Source of the DNA: Gemmatimonadales bacterium
GTDB lineage: Bacteria > Gemmatimonadota > Gemmatimonadetes > Gemmatimonadales > GWC2-71-9
NCBI GenBank assembly: GCA_030597435.1
Contig: JAUVRV010000207.1
Coordinates: forward strand, 1-5,735
Length of the DNA stretch: 5,735 nt
Direction: 5' to 3'
The notes under the pieces were generated by a model. That model was not told the origin of the DNA. It searched no databases and worked only from the letters and a program-made list of their open reading frames with translations. Shown one piece after another: positions 1 to 5,032 of the stretch. Both the position numbers and the translations under genes were made by a program. The first letter of the stretch is position 1; each line of letters begins with the position of its first letter.

Positions 1-541
1 AGGTGGGTGTACCGATGGACACTCCTATCGAGGTCAAGAATTCACCGCCCGCTCTCTTGATGGCCTTTGCGATGCCAAAGTCACACAAGACTGCTCGACT
101 ATCGTGGAACAGGATGTTACCTGGCTTGATGTCACGATGAACGACGTTCCTCTTGTGTGCATAATCCAACGCATCGGCTATCGGTGTCGCGATCTCCAGC
201 GTCTCGGCGAGCGTGAGCTGTCGGCCCTTGAGTAGCTGCTGCTCCAGTGAGCCCCCGTTTGCCAGCGGCATGACGTAGTAAACGAGATGCTTCTTCTGTC
301 CAGACTCAATCAGTGGCTGGATGCTCTCGTGGTGCAGCTCCTTGAGGAATTCAATCTCCAGATGGAACCGCTTGGACCATTTTGTCATCTGGAAGTATGG
401 GTCGAACACCTTTACGGCGACTTGTTCACCATCATCCAAACGCTCGGCAAGGTACACGACTGCCATGGCGCCCCGGCCGATACGGTGCTTGACATCGTAT
501 TCGTCTATCAGGGCTTCACGTACGGTTCCAATGGGGATCAT
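1..541 (-). CDS. Serine/threonine protein kinase, Hanks type (C-terminus off the window)
   Basis: This is the N-terminal 180 residues of a PknB-like eukaryotic-type Ser/Thr kinase, which transfers ATP gamma-phosphate to protein Ser/Thr. My own translation shows the glycine-rich loop GRGAMAVVY (residues 22-30), the ATP-binding Lys44 in VAVKV, the alpha-C Glu62, the catalytic loop HRDIKPGN (135-142, Asp137) and DFG (154-156). The window ends at IGTPT in the activation segment, so the C-lobe and any regulatory or membrane part are not visible. There is no signal peptide or TM segment before the kinase domain, so it is probably cytosolic at its N-terminus. The ATG at 541 is preceded by GGTGATC, which matches the extended anti-Shine-Dalgarno sequence. 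The gene lies 27 nt after the stop of the neighbouring kinase, in the same frame, and is its paralogue. All visible catalytic residues are intact. Base composition looks lower in GC than the TPR gene (30 of 60 G/C in 361-420 versus 39 of 60 in 5401-5460). Confidence 0.93.
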   Translation of the reverse strand, partial: MIPIGTVREALIDEYDVKHRIGRGAMAVVYLAERLDDGEQVAVKVFDPYFQMTKWSKRFHLEIEFLKELHHESIQPLIESGQKKHLVYYVMPLANGGSLEQQLLKGRQLTLAETLEIATPIADALDYAHKRNVVHRDIKPGNILFHDSRAVLCDFGIAKAIKRAGGEFLTSIGVSIGTPT

Positions 542-543
542 GG

Positions 544-550
544 GATCACC
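544..550 (-). promoter_or_regulatory. Ribosome binding site of the second kinase (extended SD)
   Basis: GGTGATC on the minus strand lies 2 nt before the ATG at 541. It matches the downstream part of the full anti-SD complement AGGAGGTGATC, so its register equals a GGAGG core about 7 nt from the start. This supports independent initiation of the downstream kinase rather than simple readthrough from the upstream one. Confidence 0.5.
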
Positions 551-568
551 GGAGGGGTCTGAGATTGT

Positions 569-1399
569 CTAGGTGGTCATCCTCCCCACCAACTCTCCCG
601 CAGTGCTCGGTCTGTCACCCGGCTTCTTGGCCAAGCCGCATAGCACCGCGTCTTCCACATGCTGAGGGATCTCCGGTCGCACCACTCGCATCTTGGGCGG
701 TTGCTCGCTCACGTGTCGCGCCATGATCGCCTGCGCCGAGCGACCGGTGAATGGTGGCTCGCCGACCAACATCTCATAGATGACACAGGCCAGTGAGTAG
801 ATGTCGCTACGACCGTCGAGCTTGCTCATGCCGCCGGCCTGTTCGGGGCTCATGTAGGAGGGGGTCCCGATGATGAGCCCGCTGGATGACAGATGCTCGC
901 CACCCGCCTCGACGATGGCGCGCGCGACGCCAAAATCACACAAGAGTGCGTCGCTGTCGCGGAACAACACGTTGCCCGGCTTGATATCACGGTGTATCAC
1001 GTTCCGACCGTGTGCGTAGTCCAATGCGCCGGCAACGTTGCGTGACACGTGGAGCGTCTCGTCGAGCGAGAAGTACATCTTTTCCCGCAACTTGACACTC
1101 AGCGACCCACCGTCTGCAAACGGCATCACGTACAGCAAGAAGCCGCCGATCTGATCGGAGTTGAGCAGGGGCAGGATGTTGGGGTGGTCGAGCTTCTGCA
1201 GGAATCCGATCTCACGGTGGAACCGCTCAGCGCCCACCGAGACGGCAAACTCGGGCCGCAGCACCTTCACCGCCACAATCTCCTTGTCCGGCACCCTGGT
1301 CGCTGAATACACGCCCGCCATCCCGCCACGGCCCAGTTCCTCCATGATGTCGTAATGGCCTCTGAGAGCTGTTTTTATGGCGTCGAGGCGGTTGGGCAA
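569..1399 (-). CDS. Serine/threonine protein kinase, Hanks type, complete
   Basis: This is a small PknB-like Ser/Thr kinase with all catalytic motifs. Numbered from the longer GTG start at 1474 (301 aa), these are GRGGMAGVY (48-56), Lys70 in VAVKV, Glu88 in RFHRE, HRDIKPGN (161-168, Asp163), DFG (180-182), the activation segment ending in GTPSYMSPE (203-211), subdomain IX Asp224 and subdomain XI Arg288. The protein stops just after the kinase C-lobe, with no TM helix, PASTA, TPR or other sensor domain, so it is probably soluble and needs partners for input. I prefer the TTG at 1399 (276 aa). It has AGGAAGG 5 nt upstream, and it gives an N-terminus of 22 residues before the Gly loop, nearly the same as the 21 of the paralogue downstream. 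The GTG at 1474 has no SD and lies inside a repeat arm. The stop TAG (569-571) is followed after 27 nt by the second kinase. A substrate cannot be named from the sequence. Confidence 0.93.
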   Translation of the reverse strand: MPNRLDAIKTALRGHYDIMEELGRGGMAGVYSATRVPDKEIVAVKVLRPEFAVSVGAERFHREIGFLQKLDHPNILPLLNSDQIGGFLLYVMPFADGGSLSVKLREKMYFSLDETLHVSRNVAGALDYAHGRNVIHRDIKPGNVLFRDSDALLCDFGVARAIVEAGGEHLSSSGLIIGTPSYMSPEQAGGMSKLDGRSDIYSLACVIYEMLVGEPPFTGRSAQAIMARHVSEQPPKMRVVRPEIPQHVEDAVLCGLAKKPGDRPSTAGELVGRMTT

Positions 1400-1404
1400 G
1401 CGAG

Positions 1405-1411
1405 CCTTCCT
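1405..1411 (-). promoter_or_regulatory. Ribosome binding site favouring the TTG start of the complete kinase
   Basis: AGGAAGG on the minus strand lies 5 nt before the TTG at 1399. No comparable purine tract precedes the GTG at 1474. Together with the matching N-terminal length of the paralogue, this decides for the shorter reading of the kinase. Confidence 0.5.
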
Positions 1412-1468
1412 CGTGGGGATTGGACTAGTATGGGGCCTGACCGGCGGGATGGCTAGAGCGGGTCGGGC

Positions 1469-1577
1469 GGCCACGGAGAAAGAACGATCACGGAGTTCAT
1501 ATGTCCGTGACCGTTAGAGTCCGTGGCCGACAGAGTCCGTGATCGTCAGTTCTCCGTGGCCGATTGTTCCGTGGCCG
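1469..1577. repeat. Intergenic element of ~16-nt TCCGTG units in inverted and direct arrangement
   Basis: Seven copies of a degenerate unit (best form TCCGTGGCCGACAGAG) fill this stretch. Five are on the plus strand, starting at 1504, 1520, 1536, 1553 and 1568 (spacings 16, 16, 17, 15). Two are on the minus strand, starting at 1494 and 1477. The two minus units form a 26-nt arm (1469-1494) that pairs with 1536-1561, with only three mismatches in the middle; the loop holds two more units. The element ends directly at the transporter stop codon (1578-1580) and reaches past the alternative GTG start of the kinase (1472-1474). It could fold in the transcript and separate the transporter from the kinases, but there is no T-run on either side, so a classical intrinsic terminator is not supported. 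The family is not known to me by name. Confidence 0.8.
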
Positions 1578-2813
1578 CTACAATTTCGCAGTTTCTTCCA
1601 GTTCCTTCCCAGTCGTCTCCGGCAGCCATTTCAGTATCAGCACCAGGGCCACCACCACCGAGATCGCGGTGAACGATACGGAGTTGCCCCAGCCATATGA
1701 CTCGGCGGCCTTACCGACGAGCACAGGTGATATGACGTAACCGATCCGACCCAGCAGGTTGTTGGTCCACGCAAAGGCGTCGGCCCGCATGTCGGTGGGA
1801 AACAGTTCCGTCGTAAAGGCGTTGAGTAACGCGAGCAGAGCTATCGCTGCAAAGATGGCGAACGAGAGCGAGATGGTGAGCATCCAGAAGTTCGTGAGCT
1901 GATACGCCAGCACCACGAATACCGCAGAGACGCAGTAGATGAGTACTGCCGTACGCCGTCTACCCCATGCGTCGAGCAACTTGCCGATGCTGAAGATGAA
2001 TGGCATCGCGAGGATGGATGCCAGGGTCAGCGCCTTTGCGACCTGCAGGTCCGTGAATCCCGCTTCGCTCACGGCGTACTCTTTCCAGAACACGACCACC
2101 GTGTTGGTGCACATGTAGGTGAGGCCCCAGATGAGTGCCATCTGGAACACCCGTTTTCGATAGGGAGTTCTCAGAATGGCAAGCAGCGGCCGCCGTTGCT
2201 TCTTCTGTTCGTCGGCATACTGGGAGAACCGCTTGGTCTCACGCAGACCGCGCCGCGCGTAGGCCAGCAACAAGAGTGGGATTATCCCCACGAAGTAAAC
2301 GGTGCGCCACCCAAACGGGCTCGCCAACAATGTTGGCACGATGGCAGCGCAGACGATCGAGCCCAGTGAGTTGACCGCCTGCAATAGTCCCAGCGCGAAG
2401 CCACGGTGCTCCGCAGGGAACTCTTCAGCTGCAATCACCATGCTGAGCGCCCACTCGGCGATGAGGAAGATGCGGCCGAGGAACTGGAATGCGGTGAAGT
2501 CGTACGCGTTGCGCGACAGCCCGGTCATGAACGTGAACAACGCGTAGCCCAGAATGGTTACGGTGAGGACCTGGCGCCGGCCCCATTTGTCGGCCAACCG
2601 CACTAGCACATACGAGAGAATTGTCCCGGCGCTGATGACAGCGACGATGAGACCGCCCTGACCCTGGCTCAGACCCATGTCTGCCCTGAAGTTGGGCAGG
2701 ATCTGGCTCAACGCCGTGAAGTCGTAACCTTCGAAGAAGGTCGCGACGCTCAGGAAAACGAATAGGCGTTTTTGGTACGGCGTGAACTTGGGCTTGGCCA
2801 AACGATTACTCAA
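1578..2813 (-). CDS. MFS transporter, sugar/organic-acid:H+ symporter-like, 12 TM
   Basis: This 411-aa inner-membrane carrier belongs to the major facilitator superfamily. TM1 covers about residues 18-40 and carries FEGYD, as in the aromatic-acid/sugar symporter branch. The family motif A, RLADKWGRRQ (72-81), sits in loop 2-3, and a degenerate copy, GKLLDAWGRRR (277-287), sits in loop 8-9, as expected from the internal duplication. The segment from GRIF (113) through AEEFPAEHRG (129-138) matches the TM4/loop 4-5 signature, and ELFPTDMRA (336-344) is its C-half partner. LPETTGKELEE (397-407) is the conserved tail after TM12. A basic, Lys/Arg-rich central loop lies near 188-222. The start is TTG at 2813, one base after the peptidase stop and without a clear SD, so translation is probably coupled to the peptidase. 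A substrate cannot be read from sequence: sugars, aromatic acids or other small organic anions are all possible. Peptide uptake linked to the peptidase would be a guess. Confidence 0.93.
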   Translation of the reverse strand: MSNRLAKPKFTPYQKRLFVFLSVATFFEGYDFTALSQILPNFRADMGLSQGQGGLIVAVISAGTILSYVLVRLADKWGRRQVLTVTILGYALFTFMTGLSRNAYDFTAFQFLGRIFLIAEWALSMVIAAEEFPAEHRGFALGLLQAVNSLGSIVCAAIVPTLLASPFGWRTVYFVGIIPLLLLAYARRGLRETKRFSQYADEQKKQRRPLLAILRTPYRKRVFQMALIWGLTYMCTNTVVVFWKEYAVSEAGFTDLQVAKALTLASILAMPFIFSIGKLLDAWGRRRTAVLIYCVSAVFVVLAYQLTNFWMLTISLSFAIFAAIALLALLNAFTTELFPTDMRADAFAWTNNLLGRIGYVISPVLVGKAAESYGWGNSVSFTAISVVVALVLILKWLPETTGKELEETAKL

Positions 2814-2814
2814 T

Positions 2815-4245
2815 CTATGGGAAGACCACTACGCTCTCGTTGCCGTCGGCACTCGCCGCAGCGATACCGAAGAAGTAGTTGTCGATTATGATGCCATCGA
2901 AGGTGTACTCATTCACGTTCCCCACCCAGCGCGAGAAGTCCCACGTGGGTGAATCGGTGAGACGCCAGTACACCCGGTAGCCAATCACGTTCTCGGCGTC
3001 GTGTGGAGCCTGCCACGATAGCCGCGCCGAAGGACGGTTACCACCGCTGATGCGAACATCTGCCGGAGGACCAGGTGCCCACGCGAGCGATGCCAACGTT
3101 GCTGCGTTCAGCGCAGTGAGCTTCTTGGCGTAGTCGAAGTCGACCTTCTCCAACACGTCACCGTACTTGATGCCGTTCTCCACCCGGATGTTCTGGTGCT
3201 GCCGGTTGTAGTTCTCGTTCGTCTCCATGATACGGACGGCCGGGTAACCGAGGTTGGCAAACGGTGTATGGTGCCCACCGCGGCCGAACCGGTCCAAGCG
3301 GTATACCATGATCACATCGAGATTGTTGACGTACTTGTCTGCCATGTGATCCACGTAGCGGGCCACCTGGCGTGAGATGCCGTCTACCTCGCCGCCGGTG
3401 CGCCGCTGCCGGCCAACCAGGCGCATGATGTTGTTGAACTCGATGGCCGAGACCTCGATCGTGCCCGAATCCCGCGCCGCCTGTGTCAAACCGGGCCCGG
3501 CGAGTTCCCGCAACGCGATCTCGAGCGGTGGTGTGCCGTCGGAGAATACGCGGGCCGTCGTGTTGTCGATGACGCCGTTGATGCCCTCGACGTTGCCGAT
3601 CATGTCGTTGTTGAGCATCGCCTCTATGTTCCAACCGTTCTCCAGGGCATGACGGGCAACCGTGGCACCACCCAGTAGTCCCTGCTCCTCGCCCGACAGG
3701 CCGAGGTACACGATCGAACTGTTGAACCGGTACTTGGTCAGCACACGAGCGGCCTCGATGGTGCCGGCCATCCCACTGGCGTTGTCGTTGGCGCCCGGGT
3801 TCGAGTCGGTGGGAGCCCATCCCCTGCCACTACTGATGATGTTGTCGATATCACCACTCATGACGACCATGCGGTTGGGGTCGGTCGTGCCGCGCTGTAT
3901 GGCAACGACACTCACCACGTTCACCGGGTCGGGTATCCGCCGGCTGGGTGGGTAGACCTCGGAGACGTAGAACACCTCGAGGCAGCCACCACACTCAGCC
4001 GAGATCTGGTCGAACTCCGACTTGATCCAGCGACGTGCGGCTCCGATTCCCCGGGTGTCGGACAGCGTGTCGGAAAGGGTGTGGCGTGTCCCGAATCCGA
4101 CCAATCTCGTCACGGACTCCCGCAGCCGATCGGCCGATACTGCGGCGACGATGTCGTATATCCTGGGATCGTCCTGCTGCGGTGTCTGTTGGGCCCAAGC
4201 GGGTGCTGCTGTCGCCATGAATGCGAGCAATGCGGTGATTCGCAC
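2815..4245 (-). CDS. Secreted M28 family metallopeptidase with C-terminal Fn3 domain
   Basis: This 476-aa exported zinc peptidase resembles bacterial leucyl/Xaa aminopeptidases. Residues 1-18 form a short Sec signal peptide ending in AWA before QQ. The M28 core spans about 105-385. Candidate metal and catalytic residues are Asp154 in PGANDNASG (bridging ligand), Glu186 and Glu187 in SGEEQG (base and ligand), Asp214 in NNDMIGN and His326 in GHHTPF. The first ligand is unusual: the family normally has His-x-Asp, but here the site reads SGDID, with Asp132 in place of His and Asp134 kept. Cys85 and Cys88 (ECGGC) could form a disulfide. Residues ~393-476 look like a fibronectin type III domain (PADVRIS, ARLSWQAP, GYRVYW, ADGNES), which may bind surfaces or substrate. 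The GTG start at 4245 has AGGAG 6 nt upstream. The gene is divergent from the lipoprotein gene and immediately upstream of the MFS gene, probably in the same operon. Processing of N-terminal residues from extracytoplasmic peptides is inferred from the family. Confidence 0.93.
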   Translation of the reverse strand: MRITALLAFMATAAPAWAQQTPQQDDPRIYDIVAAVSADRLRESVTRLVGFGTRHTLSDTLSDTRGIGAARRWIKSEFDQISAECGGCLEVFYVSEVYPPSRRIPDPVNVVSVVAIQRGTTDPNRMVVMSGDIDNIISSGRGWAPTDSNPGANDNASGMAGTIEAARVLTKYRFNSSIVYLGLSGEEQGLLGGATVARHALENGWNIEAMLNNDMIGNVEGINGVIDNTTARVFSDGTPPLEIALRELAGPGLTQAARDSGTIEVSAIEFNNIMRLVGRQRRTGGEVDGISRQVARYVDHMADKYVNNLDVIMVYRLDRFGRGGHHTPFANLGYPAVRIMETNENYNRQHQNIRVENGIKYGDVLEKVDFDYAKKLTALNAATLASLAWAPGPPADVRISGGNRPSARLSWQAPHDAENVIGYRVYWRLTDSPTWDFSRWVGNVNEYTFDGIIIDNYFFGIAAASADGNESVVVFP

Positions 4246-4251
4246 GGGTCT

Positions 4252-4256
4252 CTCCT
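4252..4256 (-). promoter_or_regulatory. Ribosome binding site of the M28 peptidase
   Basis: AGGAG (within AGGAGAG) on the minus strand lies 6 nt before the GTG at 4245. This strong SD fixes the non-ATG start and places the signal peptide at the very N-terminus. Confidence 0.7.
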
Positions 4257-4277
4257 GAGGGGTCTGTCTCGGCTGGT

Positions 4278-4306
4278 ACGCTACGCACCCTCACACATTG
4301 ACGCAA
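4278..4306 (-). promoter_or_regulatory. Possible promoter for the peptidase-transporter unit
   Basis: On the minus strand, TTGCGT (4301-4306) and TAGCGT (4278-4283) are separated by 17 nt. Each matches only three of six consensus bases. Its -35 box overlaps that of the divergent lipoprotein promoter. This is the best candidate I see in the short divergent region, but it is weak. Confidence 0.2.
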
Positions 4307-4325
4307 GTGAACCGGACCATACCTT
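4298..4325 (+). promoter_or_regulatory. Probable sigma70-type promoter for the lipoprotein gene
   Basis: TTGACG (4298-4303, five of six with the -35 consensus) is followed after 16 nt by TACCTT (4320-4325, a weak -10 that keeps the key T, A and final T). A start near 4332 would leave about 48 nt of leader before the ATG at 4380. It lies in the 134-nt divergent region between the peptidase and the lipoprotein. Confidence 0.35.
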
Positions 4326-4369
4326 AGACACACTCACCGCAAGAACAGAACGCACCCTGACCCACACGG

Positions 4370-4375
4370 GGAGGT
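4370..4375 (+). promoter_or_regulatory. Ribosome binding site deciding the lipoprotein start
   Basis: GGAGGT lies 4 nt before the ATG at 4380. The alternative GTG at 4374 overlaps this SD, so it cannot use it and is unlikely to be the start. Confidence 0.65.
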
Positions 4376-4379
4376 GTCT

Positions 4380-4865
4380 ATGCGCCGTTCGCACCTGCTT
4401 CTGGCATGCATCTGCGTCACACTCGTTGCCTGCTCCGTCGACATGTCTGTGCGCGCCCGCACGCAGGCCGAGCAGGAACTCCAAACCAGGGTTGACGATT
4501 GGGTCCGTGCGATGAACAACATGGATCTGGAGTTCCTGGCCACGATGCACCATCGCGTGCCCGAGCTGAAGGTCATCTGGCCCGACGGCCGCGTGGCCCA
4601 CGGCTGGGATGAGGAACAGGCCCTGCACCAGGAGGCCGCTGAGGGCGTGGACCGCATCAACTTCGGGGTCCAGGGAGTGGAGATCGAGATCCTGAAACCC
4701 GATGTCGCGCTGGTCACGTTCCGGCACTCGACCGACATCATTCGGGAAGGCGGTGAGCGTGCCATGCCTACCGCAGGATCCGTCTCCATGGTCTGGGTGA
4801 AAGACGACGGCCAGTGGAAGATCCACTTGGAGCACCATTCTGTGAGGCCGCCGGCGGCGAATTAG
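4380..4865 (+). CDS. Lipoprotein with NTF2/SnoaL-like (DUF4440-type) domain
   Basis: This 161-aa protein has a lipoprotein signal: basic MRRSH, a hydrophobic stretch, then the lipobox LVAC with Cys18 as the lipidation site. Ser19 follows at +2, which in proteobacterial rules would send it to the outer membrane. Residues ~28-155 resemble the small NTF2-like cone fold. There is an N-terminal helix (QELQTRVDDWVRAMNNMD), a helix and strand with LEFLATM and the segment WPDGRVAHGWDEE, then beta strands ending in GSVSMVWVKDDGQWKIHLEHHS, the typical last two strands of SnoaL/DUF4440 proteins. Such folds can be enzymes or ligand-binding modules, and I see no diagnostic active site, so the function stays open. 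The gene is divergent from the peptidase and transcribed alone or with the TPR gene downstream, from which it is separated by a large hairpin. The family call comes from pattern memory, not a profile search. Confidence 0.85.
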   Translation: MRRSHLLLACICVTLVACSVDMSVRARTQAEQELQTRVDDWVRAMNNMDLEFLATMHHRVPELKVIWPDGRVAHGWDEEQALHQEAAEGVDRINFGVQGVEIEILKPDVALVTFRHSTDIIREGGERAMPTAGSVSMVWVKDDGQWKIHLEHHSVRPPAAN

Positions 4866-4882
4866 GGCTGTAACACGACTTT

Positions 4883-4962
4883 CTGCCTCCTCTGCGCCTC
4901 CTGCCTCTTCTGCCCCTACGCGTGGCTGGGGGAAGAGGGGGCAGTGGGGGCAGTGGGGGCAG
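4883..4962. repeat. Hairpin of two opposed 4 x 9-nt arrays
   Basis: The left arm (4883-4918) is four tandem 9-nt units of the form CTGCCTCCT. The right arm (4927-4962) is four 9-nt units whose reverse complement is CTGCCCCCA or close variants; the three last copies are nearly identical. The loop is only 8 nt (4919-4926). The arms have the same length and pair end to end over 36 bp, with about four true mismatches and about five G-U wobbles in RNA. The element starts 17 nt after the lipoprotein stop, so it could protect the 3' end of that mRNA or reduce transcription into the TPR gene. It is not followed by a T-run. The G-run side (five Gs repeated at 9-nt spacing) could also form a G-quadruplex. 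Confidence 0.8.
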
Positions 4963-4977
4963 CCTCCAGTCAACCGC

Positions 4978-5006
4978 TTGTGTTATAGACGTTTACAGCT
5001 TATTGT
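4978..5006 (+). promoter_or_regulatory. Possible promoter for the TPR gene
   Basis: TTGTGT (4978-4983) and TATTGT (5001-5006, four of six with the -10 consensus) are separated by exactly 17 nt. They lie in a clearly AT-richer patch just upstream of the gene and after the hairpin. Transcription would start near 5013, about 20 nt before the GTG start. Confidence 0.35.
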
Positions 5007-5032
5007 GTTCTGACCTCACCGGAGCCCGGCTA

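Noticed and set aside
539..571. Broken double-kinase gene (pseudogene by stop codon)
   Set aside because: The upstream kinase is complete up to its C-lobe, and the downstream one has its own ATG with an extended SD and intact catalytic motifs, so two genes explain the data better.
287..572. Plus-strand frames opposite the left kinase
   Set aside because: They mirror the kinase coding sequence. A similar antisense frame occurs opposite the other kinase only because the two kinases are paralogues.
1504..1577. CRISPR-like array
   Set aside because: Units are about 16 nt, directly adjacent, degenerate and without unique spacers. They are tandem and inverted repeats, and no cas gene is nearby.
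3158..3820. A 220-residue minus-strand frame inside the peptidase gene
   Set aside because: It is a shifted frame of the M28 coding sequence, with a low-complexity Arg/Gly/His/Gln-rich translation typical of a shadow frame in GC-rich DNA.
4374..4379. GTG start two codons upstream for the lipoprotein
   Set aside because: It overlaps the Shine-Dalgarno sequence, whereas the ATG at 4380 is correctly spaced from it.
4883..4970. Standard Rho-independent terminator
   Set aside because: The stem is strong, but no T-run follows on either strand, so only a looser role in the mRNA 3' end can be suggested.
4281..4973. A 230-residue open frame on the minus strand opposite the lipoprotein gene
   Set aside because: It runs antisense through the whole lipoprotein gene and both hairpin arms, shows no recognisable domain, and the plus-strand frame has an SD, lipobox and NTF2-like pattern.
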